A DNA stretch of 64,000 nucleotides from Paludicola sp. MB14-C6 (GCF_030908625.1 NZ_CP133133.1:1116001-1180000); one strand, 5' to 3'. Positions 8,692 through 20,772 are shown, numbered from the stretch's first letter. Notes: generated by a model not told the origin, from the letters alone. A program made the numbers and translations.

Positions 8692-9976
8692 TTTATTGTC
8701 TCTTCTTTCGTTCTTAGCTGCAATATTTGCTATTACCCCATATGTAATTTTTCTATGTGGTTGTTTTCACTATACGTATTCCATTCAAATCAATATGTTA
8801 TTGTGTACACTACTCATAGGATTGTCCGCAATCTTTTTGGGGTATCTTGTTTACGAGATAATCAACATACCCCGCTTACTTCAAAATAGTATTCTTGGAA
8901 GTATATCTATTATTTCTTTAATCATCGCTTTCTATTATTTTAAAGGCTTTTCTTTGCAGGAATATATTCTTTGGTTTTTGCTCTTTTTAATTGTGCAAAT
9001 TCGAGGGTATTGTCTTGCCGAAAAAAATTATAACGAGATTGTTAATCAAAACTCATTCTATTATATTTCTCTCACATTCTTAATCGGAATTTTCGTATTT
9101 TATTTATTTGATTTTCCTGTGTCAATTTTGCAATATACCCTAATCTATTTATTTATAATCATTGTATACTTTCCTACAAAAAGCTACTATCACATTAACA
9201 ACTTGATGGAAAGGAGAAGATTCAATGATAAATTCCTCCCTGCTCATATTTTGGCATTTAACAATAAACTGATGCTCGTTTTGCTCGGCGTTTTAATAAG
9301 TGTTACAGCATTACTTTATCCATTAAAGCCTTTGGTTATCAAAGTTTCAATCCAAATAAAAGATTTTTTATTGTACTTATTGTCTTGTATATTTCATTTG
9401 AATATATTAAAACCTGTAGCCCCTTCTCCTTTATGGGCTGTATCACATGAACCTACAAAATTAAAGCCATCAGGAAAAGTATTCCCATGGCCTGCAATTA
9501 TTGGCATCATCATTCTATTGATGATATTATTCTGTGTTTGTTTTGCAGTAATCAGATATGTAAGCAATCATTCGGGCTACTTCAAGAGTAAAACCAAATG
9601 GATAAAAAGTAGTCATGTGAACAAAGAGTATATTGATATTGAAGAATCCATATCACAACAAGATGACCAAACGAAAACTTCAAAGCGTCAATTAAAAAGG
9701 CAATATAAGAACTTTTGTACTATGGAGAATTCATTTACAAAATATCAATTTGGTTATTCTTTATCGTTAAAATGCTTAACCTATCTAGGTGTGCCAATCA
9801 ACCAATCCAATACTACGATAGAAATAGCGGAAAAAGTAATGAAATTTAGCAAGCAATGCGCCTTTGAAAATGCAACTGAAATCTACAATGTTATATATTA
9901 TGGACTTGAACACTACAAGGAAAATAATATCACTGTTATTGATCATGTGCTCGTCCAACTTTTAAAGCAACGTTAA
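8672..9976 (+). CDS. Multipass membrane protein of MoxR-DUF58 operon, DUF4129-like C-terminus
   Basis: 434 residues with about six hydrophobic helices in the first 190 residues, a further one near 200-215, an extracytoplasmic loop, another helix (WPAIIGIIILLMILFCVCFAVI, about 275-295) and a soluble C-terminal tail with a helical region (about 345-430). The position matches the TgpA-like/transglutaminase membrane protein of these operons, but no Cys-His-Asp transglutaminase motif is visible, so the catalytic domain seems absent. It starts within the end of the DUF58 gene behind a GAGG ribosome binding site. A structural or scaffolding role at the envelope is an inference. Confidence 0.75.
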   Translation: MKNSRHNLLSLLSFLAAIFAITPYVIFLCGCFHYTYSIQINMLLCTLLIGLSAIFLGYLVYEIINIPRLLQNSILGSISIISLIIAFYYFKGFSLQEYILWFLLFLIVQIRGYCLAEKNYNEIVNQNSFYYISLTFLIGIFVFYLFDFPVSILQYTLIYLFIIIVYFPTKSYYHINNLMERRRFNDKFLPAHILAFNNKLMLVLLGVLISVTALLYPLKPLVIKVSIQIKDFLLYLLSCIFHLNILKPVAPSPLWAVSHEPTKLKPSGKVFPWPAIIGIIILLMILFCVCFAVIRYVSNHSGYFKSKTKWIKSSHVNKEYIDIEESISQQDDQTKTSKRQLKRQYKNFCTMENSFTKYQFGYSLSLKCLTYLGVPINQSNTTIEIAEKVMKFSKQCAFENATEIYNVIYYGLEHYKENNITVIDHVLVQLLKQR

Positions 9977-10081
9977 TATTACATTGACTTTAATTGTTTC
10001 TTAAGCTGTATTTCATATATCATCTCAAACAAGGTATATTTTTACGTGTCCTTGCATATTAAAAAACAAGGAGGTAAAAGA

Positions 10082-10438
10082 ATGGCTGATTTAATAAAGT
10101 TAATACATAACGGTTGTTTTATTGCTCGCTTTATTGCTACTTGGGAAGAACTTGACAACGAAACAGCCACGAACGAACAATCTACAACGAAAAGTTATTA
10201 CTCTCATTCTGTGGAAAACAATTTTACCCATATCATTTCTTCGAATAAAAAAGTAATCAACTTATGTGTAAGCATTGAAACCTGCACCGGTCTTGCTTGG
10301 GACATGTGGAAAAGAGCATGTGATGCAAGAAATCTTCCAACAGATATTTGTACTACATTTACCACTTCCGGTACTGTAATGAACCCCAAGGTAACAGTAT
10401 CGCCGCCAACAGAACACGTTTCGCAACATATTATATAA
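10082..10438 (+). CDS. Stand-alone cytolysin domain-4-like protein
   Basis: 118 residues from the ATG that follows a strong AAGGAGGTAAAAGA ribosome binding site; an upstream GTG/ATG in frame (10046) has none. Residues 67-77 read TCTGLAWDMWK, close to the undecapeptide ECTGLAWEWWR of cholesterol-dependent cytolysins (perfringolysin O and relatives). The similarity continues: HNGCFIARFIATWEEL (9-24) resembles the start of cytolysin domain 4, and downstream Pro86, Gly97, Thr98 and Pro102 fall at gap-free matching positions, from my memory of perfringolysin. The Thr-Leu cholesterol pair appears as Val99-Met100. There is no signal peptide and no pore-forming domains 1-3. It follows the MoxR operon by 105 bp. 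Function unknown; a membrane- or lipid-binding module is the inference. Confidence 0.75.
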   Translation: MADLIKLIHNGCFIARFIATWEELDNETATNEQSTTKSYYSHSVENNFTHIISSNKKVINLCVSIETCTGLAWDMWKRACDARNLPTDICTTFTTSGTVMNPKVTVSPPTEHVSQHII

Positions 10439-10443
10439 ACAAA

Positions 10444-10472
10444 GAAAGCTACAACATCATGTTGTAGCTTTC
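10444..10472. terminator. Bidirectional terminator hairpin
   Basis: Perfect 13-bp stem GAAAGCTACAACA / TGTTGTAGCTTTC with a 3-nt loop, between converging genes. On the minus strand it is followed by TTTGTTT, so it serves the leftward gene best. Confidence 0.75.
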
Positions 10473-10509
10473 CTACTATATGATATGCTATAATAAATTG
10501 TATAGTATT

Positions 10510-11139
10510 TTAAAAGTTATACAGAGCTTTACCAATTTTTCTTAACAAATCAGATTCATATATTAAATTAAAATCATTAAAATCGAATCTTGAAATTTTT
10601 TTATAATACGGATACTCCTGTTTATTATTTGCTTCTGCACAAGCTTTAATGTCAATTATAATTTTAGAAAACAATTTGTTTAGTTGCTTAATCAGCTTAA
10701 TAAGATTATCAGAATCTATTTTAATTATTTTATCCTCTATTTTTAATATAAATTCAAATATGATCAAAGAGCCACCACCATATGATAATAACTGTATATC
10801 ATGTAACTTGTGCTCATATTTGTTTCTGACGTCTTTTATTTTATCTAAAAAATCATAGTTGTTCTTTAATATTTCATCATAATCATTCTTTAAATAATCA
10901 ATGTCATTACTATATTCTAATAGTCCATCTCTATTTTTATATTCAAGTTTCTTACCATCCTTACTTTTGGAATATGGAATTAGCCTTGGAATATCTTGAA
11001 TTATATCCAAGATTGCTTTACTATCAAATTCATAATCAGGTGTATAATAATCACTTCCACACAATTTAATTAATTTTTTATTGAGGATATATAACGTTTC
11101 TATGTATCCCGATAATGAATTGGCTACTTCAATTTTCAT
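10510..11139 (-). CDS. Hypothetical protein, possible HEPN fold
   Basis: 209 residues from the ATG at 11139, chosen because AGGTGA lies 4 nt upstream; a longer frame to 11190 has no ribosome binding site. The sequence is mostly helical and very rich in Lys, Ile, Asn and Asp. DKIKDVRNKYEHKLHDIQ contains R-x4-H, the motif of HEPN nucleases, and the length and all-helical look fit HEPN proteins. This is a weak match and could be chance. It is more AT-rich than its neighbours and lies between a converging gene and the rRNA/tRNA cluster, which suggests acquisition by transfer. It has its own promoter and terminator. Confidence 0.55.
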   Translation of the reverse strand: MKIEVANSLSGYIETLYILNKKLIKLCGSDYYTPDYEFDSKAILDIIQDIPRLIPYSKSKDGKKLEYKNRDGLLEYSNDIDYLKNDYDEILKNNYDFLDKIKDVRNKYEHKLHDIQLLSYGGGSLIIFEFILKIEDKIIKIDSDNLIKLIKQLNKLFSKIIIDIKACAEANNKQEYPYYKKISRFDFNDFNLIYESDLLRKIGKALYNF

Positions 11140-11213
11140 AAAATCACCTAAACTTAATAAGAATATGTTAACTATAGAATTGTACACCATAATAATTTTT
11201 TATTTATAGTATA

Positions 11214-11242
11214 ATTATACCATTTCAATATTCAAGATACAA
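11214..11242 (-). promoter_or_regulatory. Promoter of the possible HEPN gene
   Basis: Minus strand TTGTAT, 17-bp spacer ending TGG, TATAAT; 75 bp upstream of the chosen start. Confidence 0.6.
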
Positions 11243-11283
11243 CAAAATAAGACTATTAATAAAGCTATTTCTCTTCAACACAA

Positions 11284-11432
11284 GTTGGGCTTGAACCAAT
11301 GACCTTTTCTCCTTGAAACATGGTCGTTTTGCTCGTTATTCACTTCGCAAATCTTTCTGTTTCGGCGGTCACCGCCCTACCGCTTCATCTGCCACAGGCA
11401 AGCGCGGTAGCACGGTGCAGATAACAGCCGCA
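11284..11432 (-). pseudogene. Decayed tRNA-Asn-like remnant split by a GC-rich island
   Basis: TTGGGCTTGAACCAATGACC (11285-11304) resembles the 3' half of the intact tRNA-Asn at 11518, and TGCAGATAACAGCCGCA (11416-11432) resembles its anticodon arm. About 110 bp lie between, including a GC-rich stretch (11363-11420) with a 7-bp inverted repeat CTACCGC / GCGGTAG. It reads as a duplicated tRNA gene broken by an insertion. The match is partial. Confidence 0.4.
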
Positions 11433-11478
11433 ATACTGCAATGGAAACTCAGGGTTGATTGAATTCAGTTTAGTAAGC

Positions 11479-11518
11479 AAAAAGAAAACCAAGAACAAAA
11501 GTTCTTGGTTTTCTTTTT
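11479..11518 (-). terminator. Terminator of the rRNA-tRNA operon
   Basis: Perfect 18-bp stem (minus strand AAAAAGAAAACCAAGAAC, loop TTTT, complement) ending in five T, directly after tRNA-Asn. Confidence 0.9.
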
Positions 11519-11593
11519 GGCTCCCCTTGTTGGACTCGAACCAACGACCCTGCGGTTAACAGCCGCATGCTCTACCAACTGAGCTAAAGAGGA
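11518..11593 (-). tRNA. tRNA-Asn (GTT)
   Basis: 76 nt with encoded CCA. The acceptor TCCTCTT pairs with AAGGGGA; the anticodon loop is CTGTTAA. Last gene of the rRNA operon. Confidence 0.95.
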
Positions 11594-11649
11594 ATGTATA
11601 TTAATTTATATATGTATTCTGAAGTTAAAATAGAACAACAAAAAAAGTT

Positions 11650-11725
11650 TGGTACACCAACAGGGGCTCGAACCCTGGACCTACTGATTAAGAGTCAGTT
11701 GCTCTACCAGCTGAGCTATTGGTGC
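11650..11725 (-). tRNA. tRNA-Lys (CTT)
   Basis: 76 nt with encoded CCA. The acceptor GCACCAA pairs with TTGGTGT; the anticodon stem ACTGA/TCAGT encloses CTCTTAA. Confidence 0.95.
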
Positions 11726-11809
11726 ATCTGAGCACAGCTTCAACAGTTTACTTTTAAAGTAATAAACAGCGATCAGCAGGCAAAGCTGCTAATCACTATT
11801 CATTATTGT

Positions 11810-11925
11810 GACGGCACTTATCTATCTTCCCAGGCCGTCGCCAGCCAAGTATTTTCGACGTAGATGAGCTTAACTTCTGTGTTCGGTATGGGAACAGGTG
11901 GATCCTCATCGCTATCAGCACCGTC
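11810..11925 (-). rRNA. rrf: 5S ribosomal RNA
   Basis: 116 nt. The ends GACGGTGCT and AGTGCCGTC pair; the internal CCGAACACAGAAGTTAAGC block is the conserved 5S core. Ends are estimates. Confidence 0.93.
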
Positions 11926-11940
11926 TATTGAAGAATTTGA

Positions 11941-11969
11941 TATCTTCAAAACTAAACAATGATTGTAAG
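11941..11969 (-). repeat. 3' half of the 23S processing stem
   Basis: TATCTTCAAAACTAAACAAT... is the imperfect inverted copy (about 24 of 29) of 14970-14998. The two would pair around 23S in the precursor as an RNase III-type processing stem. Confidence 0.65.
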
Positions 11970-12000
11970 ATTTTCATGAACTTAAACCATCATGATTTGA

Positions 12001-14838
<2,838 letters not shown>

Positions 14839-14969
14839 TCGAATTATATAATTAAATTCATAATGATTATTCTAAGTTCACAACGCAAAAATATTATTTG
14901 TAGTATTTTTTACCCTAATTAGTTCTTCACTTTATTAGTCGCATAAAATATTTTAATTTATTTCGCATT

Positions 14970-14998
14970 CTTACTTTCATTGTTCAGTTTTCAAGATA
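14970..14998 (-). repeat. 5' half of the 23S processing stem
   Basis: Inverted partner of 11941-11969, located between tRNA-Ile and 23S. Confidence 0.65.
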
Positions 14999-15094
14999 CC
15001 ATCGCAGTGCCTGCGAACGCAATATCGCGTCTCAGTTTCTGCTATTTTTGTAATTCTCGTTTCGCAAATCTAAGATTCTTGAATGTTGAATTAC

Positions 15095-15171
15095 TGGTGG
15101 GCTAAAGTGGACTCGAACCACCGACCTCACGATTATCAGTCGTGTGCTCTAACCAGCTGAGCTATTAGCCC
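15095..15171 (-). tRNA. tRNA-Ile (GAT)
   Basis: 77 nt with encoded CCA. The acceptor GGGCTAA pairs with TTAGCCC; the anticodon loop is CTGATAA. It comes after tRNA-Ala in the 16S-23S spacer. Confidence 0.95.
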
Positions 15172-15241
15172 GTCTTATTAGAATCTCGGCTCTGGTTTGT
15201 TCGGTTTCTTCCTTATCCCTTAGTTGTAATCTTTCGATTAC

Positions 15242-15317
15242 TGGTGGAGATGAGGAGGATCGAACTCCTGACCCCCTGCGTGCAAGGCAGGTGCTCTCCC
15301 AGCTGAGCTACACCCCC
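15242..15317 (-). tRNA. tRNA-Ala (TGC)
   Basis: 76 nt with encoded CCA. The acceptor GGGGGTG pairs with CATCTCC; the anticodon loop is CTTGCAC. First tRNA after 16S. Confidence 0.95.
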
Positions 15318-15428
15318 ACATATTCAAAGTTAATTTGTTTGCAAATTTACTTTTGCTATGCGCTTCAGGATTTGGTTCTTTACCGCTATTCCCATTTTTT
15401 GAAGATACTATTTAGATTTCTCTTAATA

Positions 15429-15457
15429 GTGGATCCTCAAAATTAAACAATGTAAAT
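15429..15457 (-). repeat. 3' half of the 16S processing stem
   Basis: GTGGATCCTCAAAATTAAAC... is almost the exact inverted copy of 17176-17204, giving a long duplex enclosing 16S in the precursor. Confidence 0.75.
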
Positions 15458-15551
15458 CAGGACGACTTGTAAGAAATTTATCGTGCATCTTTTTTCTTTG
15501 TGTGTTTATGCTCACACTCAATCCATTACATTACTGTAACGTCTGACTCCA

Positions 15552-17073
<1,522 letters not shown>

Positions 17074-17175
17074 TTGTATTATACGCTTTTAATCAAGCTT
17101 TATAATCTGGTTCATTACTTACTGTCGTATTTTCCTGTTTTTTTGAATTTATCGGGTATGATTAATTCATTTTAA

Positions 17176-17204
17176 ATTTACATTGTTTAATTTTCAAGAT
17201 CCAC
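17176..17204 (-). repeat. 5' half of the 16S processing stem
   Basis: Inverted partner of 15429-15457; lies in the leader between the last promoter and 16S. Confidence 0.75.
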
Positions 17205-17258
17205 TCTGCTGTTTTCAGCAGCTTGTCTCACAACGTTTCCGTCGTTTGACGCTTAATT

Positions 17259-17287
17259 ATTTTATCACACTCAAGCGTTTTTGTCAA
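17259..17287 (-). promoter_or_regulatory. rRNA promoter, nearest to 16S
   Basis: Minus strand TTGACA, 17-bp spacer ending TGA, TAAAAT. One of four tandem promoters of the same design. Confidence 0.85.
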
Positions 17288-17371
17288 GCACTTTTTTTCT
17301 TTATTTTTTAAAGTTTTTTCAGTGTTTAACGGCTTTCGCTCGTTGTGTCTACTCTTTCGAGCAGCTTTATT

Positions 17372-17400
17372 ATCTTATCACAACCGCTCTCTTTTGTCAA
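17372..17400 (-). promoter_or_regulatory. rRNA promoter, second
   Basis: Minus strand TTGACA, 17-bp spacer ending TGA, TAAGAT. Confidence 0.85.
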
Positions 17401-17473
17401 GCATTTTTTTACTTGATTTTCGAGGTTTTTCTAACTCGTTTCCGTTTTAGTAGGTCGTTTTGACAACTTTTAT

Positions 17474-17502
17474 ATTCTATCATATGCGAAGCTTTTTGTC
17501 AA
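17474..17502 (-). promoter_or_regulatory. rRNA promoter, third
   Basis: Minus strand TTGACA, 17-bp spacer ending TGA, TAGAAT. Confidence 0.85.
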
Positions 17503-17662
17503 CATCTTTTTTCTTCTTTTTTCTCGGTTATCTTTGCTCCTCGTTGTCATGTTCCCCATGTTTCTAGAACTCCAATTTGTTACCACAAATCCAGTAGCTT
17601 CATTCGATTTTGACCACACTAATATTTGATTATTAGCGTTGCTCTCAAAAGACAGCTTGTCT

Positions 17663-17691
17663 ATATTATCATAGCTATTCCCTTTTGTCAA
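17663..17691 (-). promoter_or_regulatory. rRNA promoter, most distal
   Basis: Minus strand TTGACA, 17-bp spacer ending TGA, TAATAT. About 590 bp upstream of 16S. Confidence 0.85.
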
Positions 17692-17767
17692 CCGTTTTAT
17701 GTAAGGAAATTGTTGGGGAAGTCTTGTTTTTGATTACGCTTCATTATATATGAGGGAAACGAAGATA

Positions 17768-17792
17768 AAAAAGCCGACACGACGTCGGCTCT
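17768..17792 (-). terminator. Terminator, copy 1 of a 25-bp direct repeat
   Basis: AGCCGAC / GTCGGCT stem followed on the minus strand by six T; it ends the lipoprotein gene upstream of the rRNA promoters. The same 25 bp occur at 20267-20291. Confidence 0.85.
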
Positions 17793-17801
17793 TGGCGGTT
17801 G

Positions 17802-18815
17802 TTATACATATTCTATACTATGTATCTTTAAGTTATTGCCATCTTTGCAGAAAATGAATTTTACTTTATTCAGTTTCTTCTGATCTTGTAGAGAAATGTA
17901 TGGTTGTGCGTAATTGACTTCACCTAGTTCAGGTAAGGTCCTTTTGCTCACTTGGAACTTGCCAATTGGTATAGTACTACCTTCTTCTACTTCAATTAAC
18001 AATTTACTATCATGATACACTAAACTATGGCTTACAAAACTGAACACACATTCTATCTTATTCTGTTTTTCTTCATAAGATAACAAAATAGGTAATGTAT
18101 CTACATCCTTTCCTATACTGGGAAATGTATATACATCTTCTTCTTGAATATAATTTTGCCGTATACCATCGAAGGTTATATTTTGCCTATCAATACAAAA
18201 ATACCGGTCAATGACTTCATCAACATATTTCTTCTCAACATAATTTTCTTGAGCACCTATAAAAGTATCAGTTTTAGGGTATTTGTTAATCCAGTCAGCT
18301 GCACGTGCAGAAAATACCGAAAAAACATTTTGAGCATTTTCTCCTCTCGCTAGTTGTAATACATGACCGCCTAAATCAACCTTATCACCTTTTTTATAAG
18401 GGTATTGTCCTACATTATATAATTGGGTAAGGTCATCTATCATATCAAGTACTTTTACCAGTTCAGACTCATTAGTTCCTTCTATCAACTCATAGCATCG
18501 TTTACCAAACAAATTCGTAAGCTTACTCCCCCCATCAAATCGGCGATATATTGAGTTTTCTTCTATGGCGATACTATGTTCACTTTCTGTACTGGTATTT
18601 TCGTTTGATCCTTCCGTTTTACTTGAAGTTGGATAAAAAGAAGCATCAGCTTCACCATTCTCTAGCTTATTATTGTTATTTAGCCTAGTCTTCATGCACG
18701 CTGCCGAAAAAAACAAGAGTAAAAAAGCAAGTGCAATGGTAATAGCTTTAAGGCAATTACATCTATTTTTCTTTAGCAAGTTTGTCTCTGTATGCAAATA
18801 CTTTTTCAATACCAT
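17802..18815 (-). CDS. Predicted lipoprotein of unknown function
   Basis: 337 residues as drawn. A hydrophobic segment KAITIALAFLLLFFSAAC ends in a lipobox (SAAC), so the protein is probably exported and lipid-anchored. An Asn/Ser/Glu-rich linker follows and then a globular part with no recognised domain. The drawn start (ATG, with AAAGGTG upstream) lies 53 bp inside the end of the M23 gene; a TTG at codon 13 would give a more normal signal peptide (MLKKNRCNCLKAITI). It is translated directly after the frameshifted M23 peptidase, so the two probably formed one operon. Confidence 0.6.
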   Translation of the reverse strand: MVLKKYLHTETNLLKKNRCNCLKAITIALAFLLLFFSAACMKTRLNNNNKLENGEADASFYPTSSKTEGSNENTSTESEHSIAIEENSIYRRFDGGSKLTNLFGKRCYELIEGTNESELVKVLDMIDDLTQLYNVGQYPYKKGDKVDLGGHVLQLARGENAQNVFSVFSARAADWINKYPKTDTFIGAQENYVEKKYVDEVIDRYFCIDRQNITFDGIRQNYIQEEDVYTFPSIGKDVDTLPILLSYEEKQNKIECVFSFVSHSLVYHDSKLLIEVEEGSTIPIGKFQVSKRTLPELGEVNYAQPYISLQDQKKLNKVKFIFCKDGNNLKIHSIEYV

Positions 18816-20111
18816 AGTATTTGCTCACACCTTTCGTTGTTAGAATTTCAGTACACTTACTATCGCTAATATTGAAATACTTTAAAAATCCAGGTACATT
18901 GCAATCTACTTCATTCACTTTTTCTAGCCAAGAATCAAACTTTTTTTGACCAACATAATCAATTAAATTGCTATCCAATAAATAGTATGATTCAGGGATG
19001 CTTTCTGCTTTTGATTCGATTTTAGTAGTAGAGCTTGCTAAATAATTTTTTTCATTATAATCTACATCACCTATAAAGTTTATATTAGGGAAAAAACGTA
19101 GTGGATTTAATGTATCAGCATAACTCTGAGCTGCAACAGAACCATTAGTGCTAACCTGCAAATGTAAGTGAGGACTATAGGCTGTTTCTGAACCCTTACC
19201 ACTACCGCCAACATATCCCAAAAGCGTACTTGTGGATACTGAATCATATACAGCTATAGGTGTCGGATCCGTCATGTGCATATATGTAACAATCGTATTT
19301 GAATTTGGTGCTGAATAGGACGATGCTTGGACTCCAGCATAGTGACCCATAGTAGTTGATAAATCCGAGCCTTTGAAAGCCAAGTCCCTTCAGTTGCACT
19401 ATAGAGTGGAAGGCCTGAACAATCACCCAAATCGACTCCATAATGATTACCCGCATATTGTCCTGTTCTATATCCATATTTAGAAGATACGTACTTAGGC
19501 AGATTTGTTCCTGCAAAAGGATAGTTCCAATTAAGCAAAGCACATGAGTCATTTGTAACAGTTACACAATAATTAGAATTTGAATATGTTGCACTATTAT
19601 AAGAGTATACCCGAAGATAATAATTCGCACTAGCAGCCAAGTTTACAATAATTGTTTCATACGGATTTCCGCTTGTTGATGATCCCATCGAATTATTGCT
19701 TGCATCATATAATTGCATATCGTAATCCGTACCCGTTGGTATATCAGACGCATCAATACGATATCTACCTGATGAAGTTGGGCTAAACACAAACCAATCA
19801 ATATCTGATGAAGTATTTATCGCAGCTGTCCTTCCACTAGTTAATGATATCGAGTCAGCAGATCCCATTGTATTATTTGACTCCGCCTCACCTGGCATAG
19901 AAACATTATTATAAGAGAATGGTGTGATTGATAAACCGCTATCTACTTTTTCTATCCGATCTTTTGAAAACTCTGCACGATCAGGGTCTGGTATAACTCT
20001 ACCTGATGACGGAACATTTAATGCAAAAGCATTGGAACTAAGGGTACATGCCATTGTTACCACTAACATTAAACTGACTAAAGCCGAAATCCTTTTGTTA
20101 ACCTTTTTCAT
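18763..20111 (-). pseudogene. Secreted M23 peptidase with PPC domain, broken by a frameshift
   Basis: Two frames together encode one protein. The first (20111-19272) has a signal peptide (cleavage after SSNAFA), a pre-peptidase C-terminal domain (about residues 75-190, ESNNTMGSADSISL ... NYYLRVYSY) and the start of a LytM/M23 fold with the first zinc ligands HYGVDLGD. At about 19380 (SATEGT) the reading must shift by -1, after which the second frame (19383-18763) continues FKGSDLSTTMGHYAG ... YSPHLHLQVSTNG with the second zinc motif HLH and a further C-terminal region of about 95 residues. Neither half alone carries a complete active site. No slippery heptamer is present, so mutation or a sequencing error is more likely than programmed shifting. 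Intact, it would cleave peptidoglycan cross-bridges. Confidence 0.8.
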
Positions 20112-20133
20112 AATAATTCTCCTTACTTTTACC

Positions 20134-20149
20134 GATACGTATTCGTATC
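20134..20149. promoter_or_regulatory. Palindrome in the 5' leader of the M23 gene
   Basis: GATACG-TATT-CGTATC, a perfect 6-4-6 inverted repeat 23 bp upstream of the start codon; a possible operator. Confidence 0.35.
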
Positions 20150-20206
20150 CAATGTTTCAGACGAATGATTATTAAGAGGACTCCAAACCAACTTCTCTTA
20201 ATACCC

Positions 20207-20235
20207 ATATTATATATATATATCAAAAATGTCAA
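20207..20235 (-). promoter_or_regulatory. Promoter of the M23/lipoprotein genes
   Basis: Minus strand TTGACA, 17-bp spacer, TAATAT, about 95 bp upstream of the start. Confidence 0.65.
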
Positions 20236-20266
20236 GTATTTACTGGTAACAAAATGGAAACGAAAT

Positions 20267-20291
20267 AAAAAGCCGACACGACGTCGGCTCT
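20267..20291 (-). terminator. Terminator, copy 2 of the 25-bp direct repeat
   Basis: Identical 25 bp to 17768-17792; on the minus strand the AGCCGAC hairpin is followed by five T. It ends hypA. Confidence 0.85.
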
Positions 20292-20321
20292 CTTCTTTTT
20301 ATTTAGCTAGGAAGCATTATC

Positions 20322-20663
20322 TTAGCAGGCAATGATTTCTTTTATCAAAAATTCTTTACCACTTAACAATTCCCAATTTTTATGATTACAGCATGGACAA
20401 ATACCTTTGTTTTCTTTCAAATTGAATACCTTATTACATTCTTTGCAAAGCGCATTACCCGGCAATATCTCAATTTCTAATTTGGTATCTTGCAGCAAAG
20501 TGCCATCTACTGCGGCAGGATAGCACTCTTCAATATATTTTGGAATCATAGAGGATAACTCTCCAATTTGCAAAACAATAGTGTCTATTTTTGTTAGTTG
20601 ATTTTGTACAGCGATTTTCTCTACCGTTTTTGCTACCTCAAAAACCACTCCTAATTCATGCAA
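20322..20663 (-). CDS. hypA: Hydrogenase maturation nickel chaperone HypA
   Basis: 113 residues. It begins MHELGV, where the N-terminal Met-His binds nickel, and has the zinc site CKECNKVF ... CPCCNHK (about residues 70-95). The start is TTG at 20663: it gives the conserved Met-His-Glu and follows GAGGTG. HypA hands nickel to HypB and [NiFe] hydrogenase. A terminator hairpin separates it from the flavoprotein gene upstream, and HypB lies beyond that. No HypC, D, E, F or hydrogenase subunit is in the window, so the target enzyme is unknown. Confidence 0.93.
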   Translation of the reverse strand: MHELGVVFEVAKTVEKIAVQNQLTKIDTIVLQIGELSSMIPKYIEECYPAAVDGTLLQDTKLEIEILPGNALCKECNKVFNLKENKGICPCCNHKNWELLSGKEFLIKEIIAC

Positions 20664-20692
20664 GTCTTTTCACCTCATCCCTATCCTTAAAA

Positions 20693-20721
20693 ACGAAAGG
20701 GAACTTAACGTCCCCTTTCGT
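20693..20721 (-). terminator. Terminator/attenuator between the flavoprotein gene and hypA
   Basis: 9-bp stem ACGAAAGGG / CCCTTTCGT, then five T on the minus strand. hypA is expressed by read-through or from its own unseen promoter. Confidence 0.75.
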
Positions 20722-20772
20722 CTACAATTAGTGTCTGTTATTCTTGTTCATTCAAACTAATATCAACAAGTA

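Noticed and set aside
17281..17463. 60-codon plus-strand frame upstream of 16S
   Set aside because: It covers the rRNA promoters and has low-complexity Phe/Leu content.
17459..17487. TTGACA on the plus strand near 17460 as a rightward promoter
   Set aside because: No acceptable -10 follows and the third leftward rRNA promoter explains the region.
19370..19390. Programmed -1 frameshift in the M23 gene
   Set aside because: No slippery heptamer or downstream stimulatory structure was seen; mutation or sequencing error is simpler.
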